Origin: DATBLE01 sp046734335
GTDB lineage: Bacteria; Actinomycetota; Thermoleophilia; Gaiellales; Gaiellaceae
Assembly (NCBI GenBank): GCA_046734335.1
Contig: JBKPRA010000053.1
Span: 1 to 64,000, forward strand
Reading direction: 5' to 3'
DNA length: 64,000 nucleotides
The translations under genes and the position numbers were made by a program. Shown here in pieces: positions 1 through 7,984 of this stretch. Positions within the stretch are counted from its first letter, which is position 1, and each line of letters begins with the position of its first letter. Below the pieces are notes generated by a model, which did no database searches, was not told where the DNA came from, and was given only the letters and a program-made list of their open reading frames with translations.

Positions 1-310
1 GTACCAGCATCGGCAGGCACGATGCAGCCGGATTGATCTCCTTCTCCTTGTAGAACTTCATCAGCTCCTCGTTCAGGCGCTGGCGGTCGCCCTTGTACTT
101 CTGCTGGAGCACCTTCATCTCGGGCATGTGTGCCTGCATGCGCTGCATCGAGTGGATCTGCTTGACCATGATCGGGACCAGGCAGATCCGGACGATGATC
201 GTCAGCGCGACGATCGACCAGCCCCACGAAAGGCCGACGGGGTCGTGAAGATGCTCGAGCAGCCACGCGAGCGCGTTCTCGATCGGGCTGAGAATCCCGG
301 CGACGATCAC
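1..310 (-). CDS. yidC: Membrane protein insertase YidC (N-terminal part, runs off the window)
   Basis: YidC/Oxa1 inserts and folds inner-membrane proteins with or without SecYEG. About 103 residues are visible. The first transmembrane segment (residues 28-45) ends in the conserved Arg41 of the IVR motif, followed by the amphipathic cytoplasmic helical hairpin rich in Met, Lys and Gln, and the NPAASCLP start of the next membrane segment. The insertase domain begins almost at the start codon, so this is the short Gram-positive type without a large external domain. The GTG start overlaps the yidD stop (GTGA), which supports translational coupling in rpmH-rnpA-yidD-yidC. The C-terminal part lies left of base 1. 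Confidence 0.9.
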   Translation of the reverse strand, partial: MIVAGILSPIENALAWLLEHLHDPVGLSWGWSIVALTIIVRICLVPIMVKQIHSMQRMQAHMPEMKVLQQKYKGDRQRLNEELMKFYKEKEINPAASCLPMLV

Positions 311-522
311 CGCAGGCGTCCCGGATAATCGACGCCACCACGGCTCCAGGGGTTGCAGCGCAGCAAGCGCCAGGCTGTCTTCGCGCTTCCGCGGAGGAGC
401 CCGAGTTCCCGGACTGCGAGCGACGCGTACTCGGAGCAGGTCGGGTGGTACTTGCACGTGGGCATGCCGGCCACTCCGGGCGAGGGAAAGAAGGCGCGCA
501 GCGCGATGCTCAGATGCCTCAT
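307..522 (-). CDS. yidD: Membrane protein insertion efficiency factor YidD
   Basis: A small protein of 71 residues that assists YidC-dependent insertion at the membrane. It shows the family core: an amphipathic N-terminal helix (MRHLSIALRAFF), the cysteine-rich motif CKYHPTCSEYA and the downstream RLLRCNPWSRGGVDYP. ATG 522 was chosen over an upstream in-frame ATG because it overlaps the rnpA stop as ATGA and matches the usual start of the family. The 3' end overlaps the yidC GTG. The order rnpA-yidD-yidC is the standard one next to the origin. Confidence 0.9.
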   Translation of the reverse strand: MRHLSIALRAFFPSPGVAGMPTCKYHPTCSEYASLAVRELGLLRGSAKTAWRLLRCNPWSRGGVDYPGRLR

Positions 523-863
523 GCCGAGGCCTTTCCGAGCACCTCGTCCAGGCGCTCTCCGAGCCATACGGCGTCGTGGCCGGTGAGTGCCTGCCCGAGT
601 GCAGGACGCGCGATCAGCACGTAGTCGCGGCCGCCGGGCACGCCTTCCACCCGCGCGCGCCAGCTCTCTCGGAGCCGGCGCTTCACGCGGTTCCGCTCCA
701 CCGCACTGCCCGCTCCTTTCGGCACCGCGATCCCCAGACGGGGCTCACCGTCGTCGTCACGCGGAAACCAGTACAGGACGAGAAAGCGGGTCGAGACGGA
801 GCGACCGTGCCGGTAGACGGTGTCGAAGTCCCGTGACCGGGAAAGGCGATACCGGCGCTGCAC
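519..863 (-). CDS. rnpA: Ribonuclease P protein component
   Basis: The basic protein subunit of RNase P, which supports the catalytic RNA in tRNA 5' maturation. It has 114 residues, normal for the family. The N-terminal RYRLSRSRDFDTVYRHGRS and the RNR signature ERNRVKRRLRESWR are both clear. GTG 863 is preferred to an in-frame ATG at 959: the extra 32 residues upstream are low-complexity Arg/Ser/Ala and would run into rpmH. The rpmH stop lies 16 bp upstream and the yidD start overlaps the rnpA stop, so this is one operon. The RNA partner (rnpB) is not in the window. Confidence 0.9.
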   Translation of the reverse strand: MQRRYRLSRSRDFDTVYRHGRSVSTRFLVLYWFPRDDDGEPRLGIAVPKGAGSAVERNRVKRRLRESWRARVEGVPGGRDYVLIARPALGQALTGHDAVWLGERLDEVLGKASA

Positions 864-879
864 GACCGAGCGACCCGCG

Positions 880-1014
880 TCAGGCCGAGAGCCGCTTGCG
901 GCCCTTCGCGCGGCGGCGCTTGAGGATCGCGCGACCCGCCCGGGTGGACATGCGCGCACGGAAGCCGTGCTTGCGCTTCCGGCGCCGTACGTTGGGCTGG
1001 TAGGTCCGCTTCAC
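880..1014 (-). CDS. rpmH: 50S ribosomal protein L34
   Basis: A 44-residue ribosomal protein with the full L34 signature: KRTYQPNVRRRKRKHGFRAR followed by the Arg/Lys-rich tail. It is a structural protein of the large subunit. The start is GTG 1014, since L34 always begins M-K-R-T-x-QP. It is the first gene of the leftward operon rpmH-rnpA-yidD-yidC, transcribed away from dnaA, the classical arrangement at bacterial origins. A good -10 (TATACT) lies about 67 bp upstream on the same strand. Confidence 0.95.
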   Translation of the reverse strand: MKRTYQPNVRRRKRKHGFRARMSTRAGRAILKRRRAKGRKRLSA

Positions 1015-1080
1015 GGATGGCTGCTCACTTCGCGGGGGCTCCTGAACACGAAAACGGCGGCCCCTGGGCCGCGGGTCGCA

Positions 1081-1086
1081 AGTATA
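1081..1086 (-). promoter_or_regulatory. Probable -10 element of the rpmH operon
   Basis: Read leftward, the hexamer is TATACT, about 67 bases before the rpmH start. It gives a leader of about 60 nt. I see no good -35 at the usual distance, so only the -10 is proposed. Confidence 0.4.
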
Positions 1087-1239
1087 GACGAGCACCGACC
1101 GCCTCGGCCCGGAGGCCCGTCGGCTCTCGCACGGAATTTCGGCAACGAGTTCTCCACAGGCTCGATGTGGAAATCAGCGGCGCAGAAAGGGCGAGCAGAG
1201 AGGTGCTTTTCCGGTTCTTGGTCACCCTTCGGATACTCC

Positions 1240-1259
1240 CTGTCCACACCTGTGGAGAG
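1240..1259. promoter_or_regulatory. Inverted pair of DnaA boxes
   Basis: Two DnaA-box-like 9-mers face each other, forming the perfect dyad TCCACA-CC-TGTGGA at 1243-1256. Such paired boxes favour cooperative DnaA binding, and they may also allow autoregulation of the dnaA promoter about 75 bp downstream. Confidence 0.5.
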
Positions 1260-1330
1260 CGATGTGGAACTCGAACAATCACCTGCAAATCAGCTCTTTT
1301 TGAGCAGCGGGAGCCGTGTCCGAACGGCCA

Positions 1331-1359
1331 TTGTCGGGCCTGTCTCACGTTGCTATGCT
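1331..1359 (+). promoter_or_regulatory. Probable dnaA promoter
   Basis: TTGTCG (1331-1336) and TATGCT (1354-1359) are separated by 17 bp, an optimal sigma-70-type spacing. Transcription would start near 1366, giving a leader of about 33 nt that carries AGGAGG at 1378-1383 before the GTG start at 1399. Confidence 0.5.
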
Positions 1360-1398
1360 CGGCCCTCGCTGTCGACGAGGAGGAGCAGGGCCCCCCGG

Positions 1399-2736
1399 GT
1401 GGAGCAACCGATCGAGCTGACCGCAGAGACGCTCTGGACCGAAGTAGCTGGCCGGCTCAAGGGGGCGCTCAACGACTCCACCTACCGGACGTGGTTCGGC
1501 GAGGTGGAAGGATTGGAAGTGACGGACGACACGTTTGTTCTCGCGGTCCCGAACGACTTTACGCGAGAGTGGATCGAGGGCCATTTCATCGAGTTGATGC
1601 GAGCCGCCGTTCGTGACGCCACCGGCCAACAGCGCAGGATCCAGCTCACGGTCGCCGAGACGGGGGCCGTGCCCGACACGGCGAAGCCGGCCCAGCGAGT
1701 CAGCGAGGCGGGGCTCAACACGAAGTACACGTTCGACCTCTTCGTGATCGGCTCGTCCAACCGCTTCGCGCACGCAGCCGCACTCGCAGTCGCCGAAGCG
1801 CCGGCGCAAGCGTACAACCCGCTCTTCATCTACGGCTCGACGGGACTGGGGAAGACCCATCTCCTCCAGGCGATCGCCCAGTACGTAATGGAGCACCCGG
1901 GAAACATGTCCGTTCGTTACGTCACGAGCGAGTCTTTCGTCAACGACTTCATCAACTCGCTCCGCGACAAGCGAATCGAGGGCTTCAAGCAGCGCTACCG
2001 CAACTACGACCTGCTGCTGATCGACGACGTGCAGTTCTTCGAGGGCAAGGAGCGCTTCCAGGAGGAGTTCTTCCATACCTTCAATTCGCTGTACGAGAGC
2101 GGCAGCCAGATCGTCCTGTCGTCGGACAGGCCGCCGAAGGAGATCGCGACACTCGAGGCCCGGCTGAGATCCCGCTTCGAGTGGGGCCTGATCACGGACA
2201 TTCAGCCGCCCGACCTCGAGACGCGGATCGCGATTCTGCGCAAGAAGGTCAAGACCGACGGCATTCACGTAGCCGACCCACAACTACTCACCTTCATCGC
2301 CGGCCGCATCTCGACCAACATCCGCGAGCTCGAAGGCGCACTTACGCGCGTCGTCGCCTTTGCCTCGTTGACGGGTCGCCCGATGTCAGCCGAGTTGGCC
2401 CAGGACGTCCTCAAGGACGTCTTTCCCCAGGGCGAGGTTGCCCAGGTGACGATCGAGCGGATCCAGGAGGTGGTCTGCGACCGGTTCTCGTTGTCGCTCG
2501 ACGAGCTCTGTAGCCACAAGCGCTCGCAGAACATCGTCTATCCGCGTCAGGTGGCCATGTACCTCTCACGCGAGCTGACGGACTCGTCGCTCCCAAAGAT
2601 CGGCAAGCACTTCGGGGATCGCGACCACACCACCGTCCTGCACGCAAATACCAAGATCACGAACATGATCCGCGCCGACCGGACTGTGTACAACCTTGTG
2701 CAAGAGCTGACCGCACGTGTCAAACAGGTGCGGTGA
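1399..2736 (+). CDS. dnaA: Chromosomal replication initiator protein DnaA
   Basis: DnaA binds oriC, unwinds it and recruits the helicase. The 445-residue protein has domain I (about 1-85, with LWTEVAGRL and TYRTWF), a short linker, an AAA+ domain with Walker A GSTGLGKTH and Walker B LLLIDDVQFF, and the C-terminal DNA-binding domain with the DnaA signature (GDRDHTTVLHA). The GTG start is the only initiation codon near domain I, although the frame stays open far upstream; AGGAGG lies 15 bp before it. It is followed after 156 bp by dnaN. The linker (domain II) is short for an actinobacterium, in which it is often long. Confidence 0.97.
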   Translation: MEQPIELTAETLWTEVAGRLKGALNDSTYRTWFGEVEGLEVTDDTFVLAVPNDFTREWIEGHFIELMRAAVRDATGQQRRIQLTVAETGAVPDTAKPAQRVSEAGLNTKYTFDLFVIGSSNRFAHAAALAVAEAPAQAYNPLFIYGSTGLGKTHLLQAIAQYVMEHPGNMSVRYVTSESFVNDFINSLRDKRIEGFKQRYRNYDLLLIDDVQFFEGKERFQEEFFHTFNSLYESGSQIVLSSDRPPKEIATLEARLRSRFEWGLITDIQPPDLETRIAILRKKVKTDGIHVADPQLLTFIAGRISTNIRELEGALTRVVAFASLTGRPMSAELAQDVLKDVFPQGEVAQVTIERIQEVVCDRFSLSLDELCSHKRSQNIVYPRQVAMYLSRELTDSSLPKIGKHFGDRDHTTVLHANTKITNMIRADRTVYNLVQELTARVKQVR

Positions 2737-2892
2737 ACTGTGGATTCAAGTGACGTCCCAGTTCGTGGTTGTGGATCCGGGGTCGTTCTCCCCAATCCGA
2801 ACCCACAGCGAAAACGGCTTGTCCAACCGGAACTCGACCGTCGTTCACGGGATTCACACCACCTACGAACTACGAAAGGTTTTTGAAAGAAC
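2737..2892. other. Putative oriC part 2: dnaA-dnaN intergenic region
   Basis: A 156-bp gap with two further DnaA-box-like 9-mers, TGTGGATTC at 2739-2747 and TGTGGATCC at 2770-2778, and a partial CCCACA near 2812. It ends in the AT-rich leader of dnaN. In several actinobacteria oriC is exactly here, so this segment is as good a candidate as the one upstream of dnaA. Confidence 0.5.
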
Positions 2893-4035
2893 ATGAGTGA
2901 CATAGAAGTCGGCCAAGAGGTTGTGGTGGGCGGTCAGCTCAGCGTTACAGTTTCACGAGACGAGCTCGCCCAGAAGCTTGCGCTCGTCAGTCGTGGAGTA
3001 TCGACTCGCACGGCGGTGCAGATCCTCGGCGGGATTCTGTTACGTACGGTTGGCGACCGGGTCGAGCTCGCCGCCACGGACATGGAGCTCTCATTGCGGA
3101 CGCCGCTCGAAGCCACGGTTTCGGGTGACGGCGCCGTCGTCGTGCCCGGGAAGCTGTTCGCCGATCTCTCGCGGCTGCTGCCGGAGGGCGAGGTCGAGCT
3201 CGAGTACCGTCAGGACGAGAACGTCCTGCAGGTTCGCTGCGGTCCGGCGGAATACCGCCTGAACACCTACGGTGCCGAGGATTTTCCGCGACTTCCGGAC
3301 GCCGCTGCTGGACAGACCCACAGTGTCGATGCTGCGTCTCTGCTTGCGACAGTCGCTTCGGTTGGACGTGCGGTGTCGCGTGACGAGGCGCGCCCCGTCC
3401 TCACAGGCATCCTCGCCCGTTTCGGCGACGGAAAACTGATCATGGCCGCGACGGACTCCTATCGGCTCTCGTACAAGGAAGCGCCGCTCGAGGGTGACGT
3501 GCCCGACCTCGAGGCGATCGTGCCAGCGCGCGCACTCGAAGAGGTTCGCCGTCTCGCGTCTGGCGCCGACACGCTCGAGTTGGGTGTCCAGGAGAACCAG
3601 GTCCTGTTCGGGATCGATGGTACGTGGCTGACGACGCGGCGCATCGAGGGCCAGTTCCCGAAGTTCGACGAGTTGCGGCCGAAGGAGTTCAAGCACGAGG
3701 TTGTCCTGCCGCGCGAAGAACTGCTCGAGGTCGTTCGTCGTACATCGGTGATGGCACACCGGAACTCGCCGCTGCGCCTGCGCTTTGTCGAAGGCGAAGT
3801 CACCGTCTGGGCACAGACGCAGGACGTGGGCGAGGCTCGCGAGACGCTGCCGATCCGCTTCGATGGGGAGCCGCTCGAGATCGGGTTCAACGCAGATTTT
3901 CTGCGAGACGGGATCGAGTCCGCCGAGGGCGACGAGATGCGCCTGCGCCTGATCGACCCGCTGCGACCCGGCCTGATCCAGGGGCCGGACGACGACTTCT
4001 GGTATCTGATCATGCCGATCCGCCTCGCCGGCTGA
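2893..4035 (+). CDS. dnaN: DNA polymerase III beta subunit (sliding clamp)
   Basis: The ring-shaped clamp that holds DNA polymerase III on DNA. The 380 residues fit three clamp domains of about 120-130 residues. Typical segments are the N-terminal LAQKLALVSRGVS, the middle FPRLPD and the C-terminal IMPIRL, which is the near-invariant end of beta clamps. It starts at ATG 2893 after a GAAAG-type ribosome-binding site. Its stop codon overlaps the apparent CTG start of recF (CTGA), so recF translation is probably coupled to it. Confidence 0.97.
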   Translation: MSDIEVGQEVVVGGQLSVTVSRDELAQKLALVSRGVSTRTAVQILGGILLRTVGDRVELAATDMELSLRTPLEATVSGDGAVVVPGKLFADLSRLLPEGEVELEYRQDENVLQVRCGPAEYRLNTYGAEDFPRLPDAAAGQTHSVDAASLLATVASVGRAVSRDEARPVLTGILARFGDGKLIMAATDSYRLSYKEAPLEGDVPDLEAIVPARALEEVRRLASGADTLELGVQENQVLFGIDGTWLTTRRIEGQFPKFDELRPKEFKHEVVLPREELLEVVRRTSVMAHRNSPLRLRFVEGEVTVWAQTQDVGEARETLPIRFDGEPLEIGFNADFLRDGIESAEGDEMRLRLIDPLRPGLIQGPDDDFWYLIMPIRLAG

Positions 4036-5078
4036 TCGTCGAATCGGTCTTTCTGGCGAACTTTCGCTCCTATGCGCGACTGGAGCTCGCACTCGAGCCC
4101 GGGCTGGTTCTCGCGGTGGGGGCGAACGGCGCAGGAAAGACGAACCTGCTCGAAGCGCTCCATGTCGGAACACAGGGGTTCTCGCCGCGAACACGATCCG
4201 ATGCCGAACTGATTCGCTTCGGTGAGTCGGCCGCCCGCATCCGACTCGAGGGACGCCGCGGACAATCCCGGGTCAAGGTGGGCGTAGGTCTGTCCATCGC
4301 GGAGGGAAAGCGGGCAGAGCTGGACGGCACGCGGCTACGCGCCGCTGAACAGCTCCGCGGAGAGACGGCGACGCTTGTCTTCACGCCCGACCGGCTGGCG
4401 ATCGTCAAGGCGGGGCCGGCTGCTCGCCGCGCGTATTTCGACCGCTCAGCGGCGCGCCTATTGCCCGCACGGGCGCATCTGTCTGCCGACTACGCTGTCG
4501 CGCTCGCGCAGCGGAATGCCGCGCTGAAACTGGGTGATCGCATGACGATTGCCCCCTGGACGTCGCAGCTGGCCGGCTTGGGCTCGGCGCTGGTGGAGAC
4601 ACGAGTTGAGCTGCTCGACCTTCTTGCCGAACCGTTCGCAGAGACTGCCGATGCACTGGGTCTTGCCGAAGCCCGTCTGTCGTACGAAGGCGACGCGCCG
4701 ACTGAGGCGGAGCTCGAAGCCCGGCTCGAGCGTGACCTGGAACGCGGGTCGACCGGTGTCGGTCCCCACCTTCACGACGTCTCGATGGCTTCTGCCGGTC
4801 GCGACCTGCGCTCGTTCGGCTCACAGGGCGAGCAACGGACGGCGGTACTCGCCCTGCTGCTCGCCGAGGCGGCATTGCTCGCCGAACGCCGCGACGATCC
4901 TCCGCTGATGCTCCTCGACGACGTGCTTTCGGAGCTCGACCCACTCCGCCGTCGTGTGCTGCTCGAGCAGGTCGCCGGTCGTGGGCAGACGCTGATCACG
5001 GCGACTACTGCGGATGCGCTGCCGGGCGAGCCTGGACAGCTGTTGGAGGTTTCGCCGGGGGCGGTGGTGGTCCGCTAG
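4032..5078 (+). CDS. recF: DNA replication and repair protein RecF
   Basis: An SMC-like ATPase that loads RecA at gaps through RecFOR. Visible motifs are the N-terminal FLANFRSY, Walker A GANGAGKTN, the ABC signature FGSQGEQRT and Walker B LMLLDDVLSELD; 348 residues is about normal. No ATG, GTG or TTG lies between the dnaN stop region and Walker A. The best start is CTG 4032, which overlaps the dnaN stop as CTGA and gives M-I-V-E-S-V-F, as expected for RecF. It sits in the dnaA-dnaN-recF-dciA-gyrB block. Confidence 0.93.
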   Translation: MIVESVFLANFRSYARLELALEPGLVLAVGANGAGKTNLLEALHVGTQGFSPRTRSDAELIRFGESAARIRLEGRRGQSRVKVGVGLSIAEGKRAELDGTRLRAAEQLRGETATLVFTPDRLAIVKAGPAARRAYFDRSAARLLPARAHLSADYAVALAQRNAALKLGDRMTIAPWTSQLAGLGSALVETRVELLDLLAEPFAETADALGLAEARLSYEGDAPTEAELEARLERDLERGSTGVGPHLHDVSMASAGRDLRSFGSQGEQRTAVLALLLAEAALLAERRDDPPLMLLDDVLSELDPLRRRVLLEQVAGRGQTLITATTADALPGEPGQLLEVSPGAVVVR

Positions 5079-5082
5079 CGCG

Positions 5083-5544
5083 ATGGACGGGATCGACGGC
5101 GAGATCCGCGAGATGTTGTCGCGCTTCGGGCCTCAGGCCGGCATGCCCGAGACGCTCGCCGCCTGGCCGGACGCGGTCGGGCCGATGGTGGCGGCCAACG
5201 CCTGGCCTGCGCGCATCGGCCGCGACGAGACGCTGCACGTGAACACCGCCTCGTCCGCGTGGGCGTTCGAGCTCGGCCAGCTCGCGCCGGAGATCCTCTC
5301 GCGGCTGACGGAGAAGCTCGGCGAGAGTGCGCCGAAAGCGTTGCGATTCGCCGTCGGGCACCTCCCCGATCCCTCCACAGAGGCCATCGCAGAGACACGG
5401 ACGGATGTTCCCGAGCCAACCGAGCAAGCGCTGCGTCTGGCGGCTGAGCTCGTTGCCGGAATCGAGGACGAAGAGCTGCGAAATCGCATGCAAAGAGCGG
5501 CCGCTTTGGGACTCTCGATCAGCCCGTCCGACCGCTGTTTCTGA
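5083..5544 (+). CDS. dciA: DUF721 family protein, probable helicase loader DciA
   Basis: A small protein of 153 residues just after recF and before gyrB. The DUF721 part (about 10-90) shows LAAWPDAVGPMVAANAWPARI and the following beta-strand region LHVNTASSAWAFELGQL, the classic pattern of the family. Some DUF721 members (DciA) help load the replicative helicase DnaB, and their location next to dnaA genes agrees with that. The acidic C-terminal tail is not conserved. ATG 5083 follows the recF stop by 4 bp. The role in this organism is inferred from family and context. Confidence 0.8.
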   Translation: MDGIDGEIREMLSRFGPQAGMPETLAAWPDAVGPMVAANAWPARIGRDETLHVNTASSAWAFELGQLAPEILSRLTEKLGESAPKALRFAVGHLPDPSTEAIAETRTDVPEPTEQALRLAAELVAGIEDEELRNRMQRAAALGLSISPSDRCF

Positions 5545-5590
5545 TACACTGTTCTCGGCCCGTAAATAGCTAATTTGCAGGGCTTTTCTT

Positions 5591-7975
5591 ATGGCTGAAG
5601 CAGCTTACACCGCAAAGGACATCACGGTCCTTGAAGGGCTCGAGCCGGTCCGGAAACGCCCCGGCATGTACATCGGCTCAACGGGCTCTCGAGGCCTCCA
5701 CCACCTCGCCTATGAGGTGGTGGCGAACTCGGTCGACGAGGCTCTTGCCGGCCGCTGCGACCTCGTCGAAGTGACGATCCACCCCGACGAGTCGATGACC
5801 GTCAGGGACAACGGATCCGGCATTCCCGTGGACGTGATGAAGGACCAGGGGCTGCCTGCGCTCACGGTCGTGCTGACGAAGCTGCACGCCGGCGGCAAGT
5901 TCGGCCAGGGTGGGTACAAGGTCTCCGGCGGCCTCCACGGCGTCGGCGTCTCGGTTGTCAACGCGCTCTCCGAATGGCTGATCGCCGAGGTCCAGCGCGA
6001 GGGCAAGACCTACCGGCAGGAATTTGCCCGTGGTGAGGCGACGACGAAGATGAAGGCGATCGGCCCGACGAAGAACACGGGCACGACGATCAGCTTCAAG
6101 CCGGACGCCGAGGTATTCGAGGAGACTGAATGGGACAGTGAGTGGCTCGTCACGCGCCTGCGCGAGACCGCGTTTCTGACGAAGGGACTGCGCATCGTCC
6201 TGGTCGACGAGCGCGAGGGCGAGAAGCGCGAGGAGTTCCACTATGCCGGCGGCATCCGCGACTTCGTCGCCCACATCAACAAGACGAAGGAGCCGATTCA
6301 CAAGCACGCCGTCTATCTCGAGGGCGAGAGCGACCAGGGCTACGTCGAGTTGGCGATGCAGTGGAACAACTCGTACGCCGAGTCGGTCTTCTCGTTCGCC
6401 AACAACATCAACACGCATGAGGGTGGTTCCCACCTTTCCGGCCTGCGCTCGGCGCTGACCACGACACTGAACAAGGTGGCGCGCGATCGCGGGCTGTTGA
6501 AGGAGAAGGAGGACAATCTCGAGGGAGAGGACGTCCGCGAGGGCCTTGCCGCCGTGCTCTCCGTGAAGCTCAGCGAGCCCCAGTTCGAGGGTCAGACGAA
6601 GACGAAGCTCGGGAACCCCGGCATGGAGGGGCTCGTCAAGCAGGTCGTCAACCAGAAGCTCGCTCAGTTCTTCGAGGAGAACCCCCAGGACGCGAAGCAG
6701 ATCATCACGAAGGCGCTCGACGCCTCGCGCGCCCGACAGGCTGCGCGGAAGGCGCGTGAGCTCACCCGGCGCAAGTCGGCGCTGGAGGGAGCCTCGCTGC
6801 CCGGCAAGCTGGCCGACTGCGAGATCCAGGACCCAGAGGCGGCAGAGCTCTTCCTGGTCGAGGGCAACTCGGCCGGCGGTTCCGCCGTCGATGCGCGTGA
6901 CCGGCTCTTCCAGGCGATCCTGCCGCTCCGCGGCAAGGTGATCAACGCCGAGAAGAACCGGATCAACAAGGTGCTCTCGAACACCGAGATCCAGTCGATG
7001 GTGACTGCGATCGGCACCGGTATCGCCGACGAGTTCGACCTGTCGAAGCTCCGTTACCACCGGGTGATCGTCATGACCGACGCCGACGTCGACGGCTCGC
7101 ACATTCGCACACTGATCCTCACGTTCCTGTTCCGCCAAATGCCGGAGCTGGTCGAGCGCGGCCACGTCTTCATCGCCGTGCCGCCGCTCTATCGCGTGAA
7201 ACTGGGCGGCCGCGAGCTCTACGTCGAGAAGGAGTCCCAGTTCGAGGATCTGCTCGTTCGCGAGCGGATCAAGGACATGGAGGTCGTCGATCGGTCGGGC
7301 AAGTCCCAGAAGCTGACCGAGGCGAAGTACGGGCGGTTCGCCCGCGCGCTCCACGACTTCGAGGGTTGGTCGACGCGCCTGCGCACCGACTACGGCTCTG
7401 CCGCGGCGAACTTCGTTGTCGAGCACCGTCTGGTCGAGACCGAGGCGGACGACGTCGGCGGCATGGAGAAGGCGCTGGGGTCGATCGAGCCGAACGGGTA
7501 CGAGGTGTCCGTGCTCGAGACGACCGGCGAGGGTGTCCGGGTGAAGGTCGTCGAGCGGGCGACAAGCGCTGCCGAGCACGTCGTCGTGCCGACTGCGCTG
7601 CTCGGCTCGCCGGTCTACGCAGGCCTGCGCAAAAGCTATGCGCGCCTTCAGGAGATCATGGGGCCGCCGCCGTTCACGATCACCTTCGGCAAGAAGTCGG
7701 CGGCCGCGGGGACCTTCGAGGGGTTGCGGGCCCGCGCACTCGATCTGGCCAAGGAAGGCATCCAGGTCGGCCGCTTCAAGGGCCTGGGCGAGATGGACGC
7801 CGATGAGCTGGCGACGACGACGATGGACCCCTCCCGCCGGCTGCTCGTTCGAGTGACCGTCGACGATGCGGCCGCTGCCGACCTCGTCTTCTCGACGCTG
7901 ATGGGCGACCAGGTCGAGCCGCGCCGCGAGTTCATCGAGCAGAACGCCAAGGACGTGAAGTTCCTCGATGTCTAG
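5591..7975 (+). CDS. gyrB: DNA gyrase subunit B with a large TOPRIM insertion
   Basis: The ATPase and TOPRIM subunit of gyrase, which introduces negative supercoils. It has the GHKL ATPase (EVVANSVDEA, DNGSGIP, GGLHGVG), the transducer, TOPRIM with EGNSAGGSA and TDADVDGSH, and the C-terminal RFKGLGEMDADEL and EPRREFIE. At 794 residues it is about 150 longer than most Gram-positive GyrB. The extra length is one insertion between the PPLYRVKLGG strand and RFKGLGEM (about residues 550-722), the place where E. coli GyrB carries its insert. The leader (5551-5590) is AT-rich. The gyrA start lies 9 bp downstream. Confidence 0.97.
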   Translation: MAEAAYTAKDITVLEGLEPVRKRPGMYIGSTGSRGLHHLAYEVVANSVDEALAGRCDLVEVTIHPDESMTVRDNGSGIPVDVMKDQGLPALTVVLTKLHAGGKFGQGGYKVSGGLHGVGVSVVNALSEWLIAEVQREGKTYRQEFARGEATTKMKAIGPTKNTGTTISFKPDAEVFEETEWDSEWLVTRLRETAFLTKGLRIVLVDEREGEKREEFHYAGGIRDFVAHINKTKEPIHKHAVYLEGESDQGYVELAMQWNNSYAESVFSFANNINTHEGGSHLSGLRSALTTTLNKVARDRGLLKEKEDNLEGEDVREGLAAVLSVKLSEPQFEGQTKTKLGNPGMEGLVKQVVNQKLAQFFEENPQDAKQIITKALDASRARQAARKARELTRRKSALEGASLPGKLADCEIQDPEAAELFLVEGNSAGGSAVDARDRLFQAILPLRGKVINAEKNRINKVLSNTEIQSMVTAIGTGIADEFDLSKLRYHRVIVMTDADVDGSHIRTLILTFLFRQMPELVERGHVFIAVPPLYRVKLGGRELYVEKESQFEDLLVRERIKDMEVVDRSGKSQKLTEAKYGRFARALHDFEGWSTRLRTDYGSAAANFVVEHRLVETEADDVGGMEKALGSIEPNGYEVSVLETTGEGVRVKVVERATSAAEHVVVPTALLGSPVYAGLRKSYARLQEIMGPPPFTITFGKKSAAAGTFEGLRARALDLAKEGIQVGRFKGLGEMDADELATTTMDPSRRLLVRVTVDDAAAADLVFSTLMGDQVEPRREFIEQNAKDVKFLDV

Positions 7976-7984
7976 GAGACACCG

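Larger units (their letters stand above)
1015..1398. other. Putative oriC part 1: rpmH-dnaA intergenic region with degenerate DnaA boxes
   Basis: A 384-bp gap without a credible gene, between divergent rpmH and dnaA. It contains five 9-mers built on TCCACA/TGTGGA: TTCTCCACA at 1150-1158, TGTGGAAAT at 1166-1174, CTGTCCACA at 1240-1248, TGTGGAGAG at 1251-1259 and TGTGGAACT at 1263-1271. CTGTCCACA resembles the actinobacterial box TTGTCCACA. The stretch around 1200-1310 has short A/T runs that are unusual for this genome. The position between rpmH and dnaA is the common place for oriC. Which of the two gaps flanking dnaA is the active origin cannot be told from sequence alone. Confidence 0.65.

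Noticed and set aside
820..1398. The dnaA frame is open upstream to 820, giving a 638-residue DnaA.
   Set aside because: The extra part overlaps rnpA and rpmH and the DnaA-box region and has no DnaA-like sequence. GTG 1399 gives the family start.
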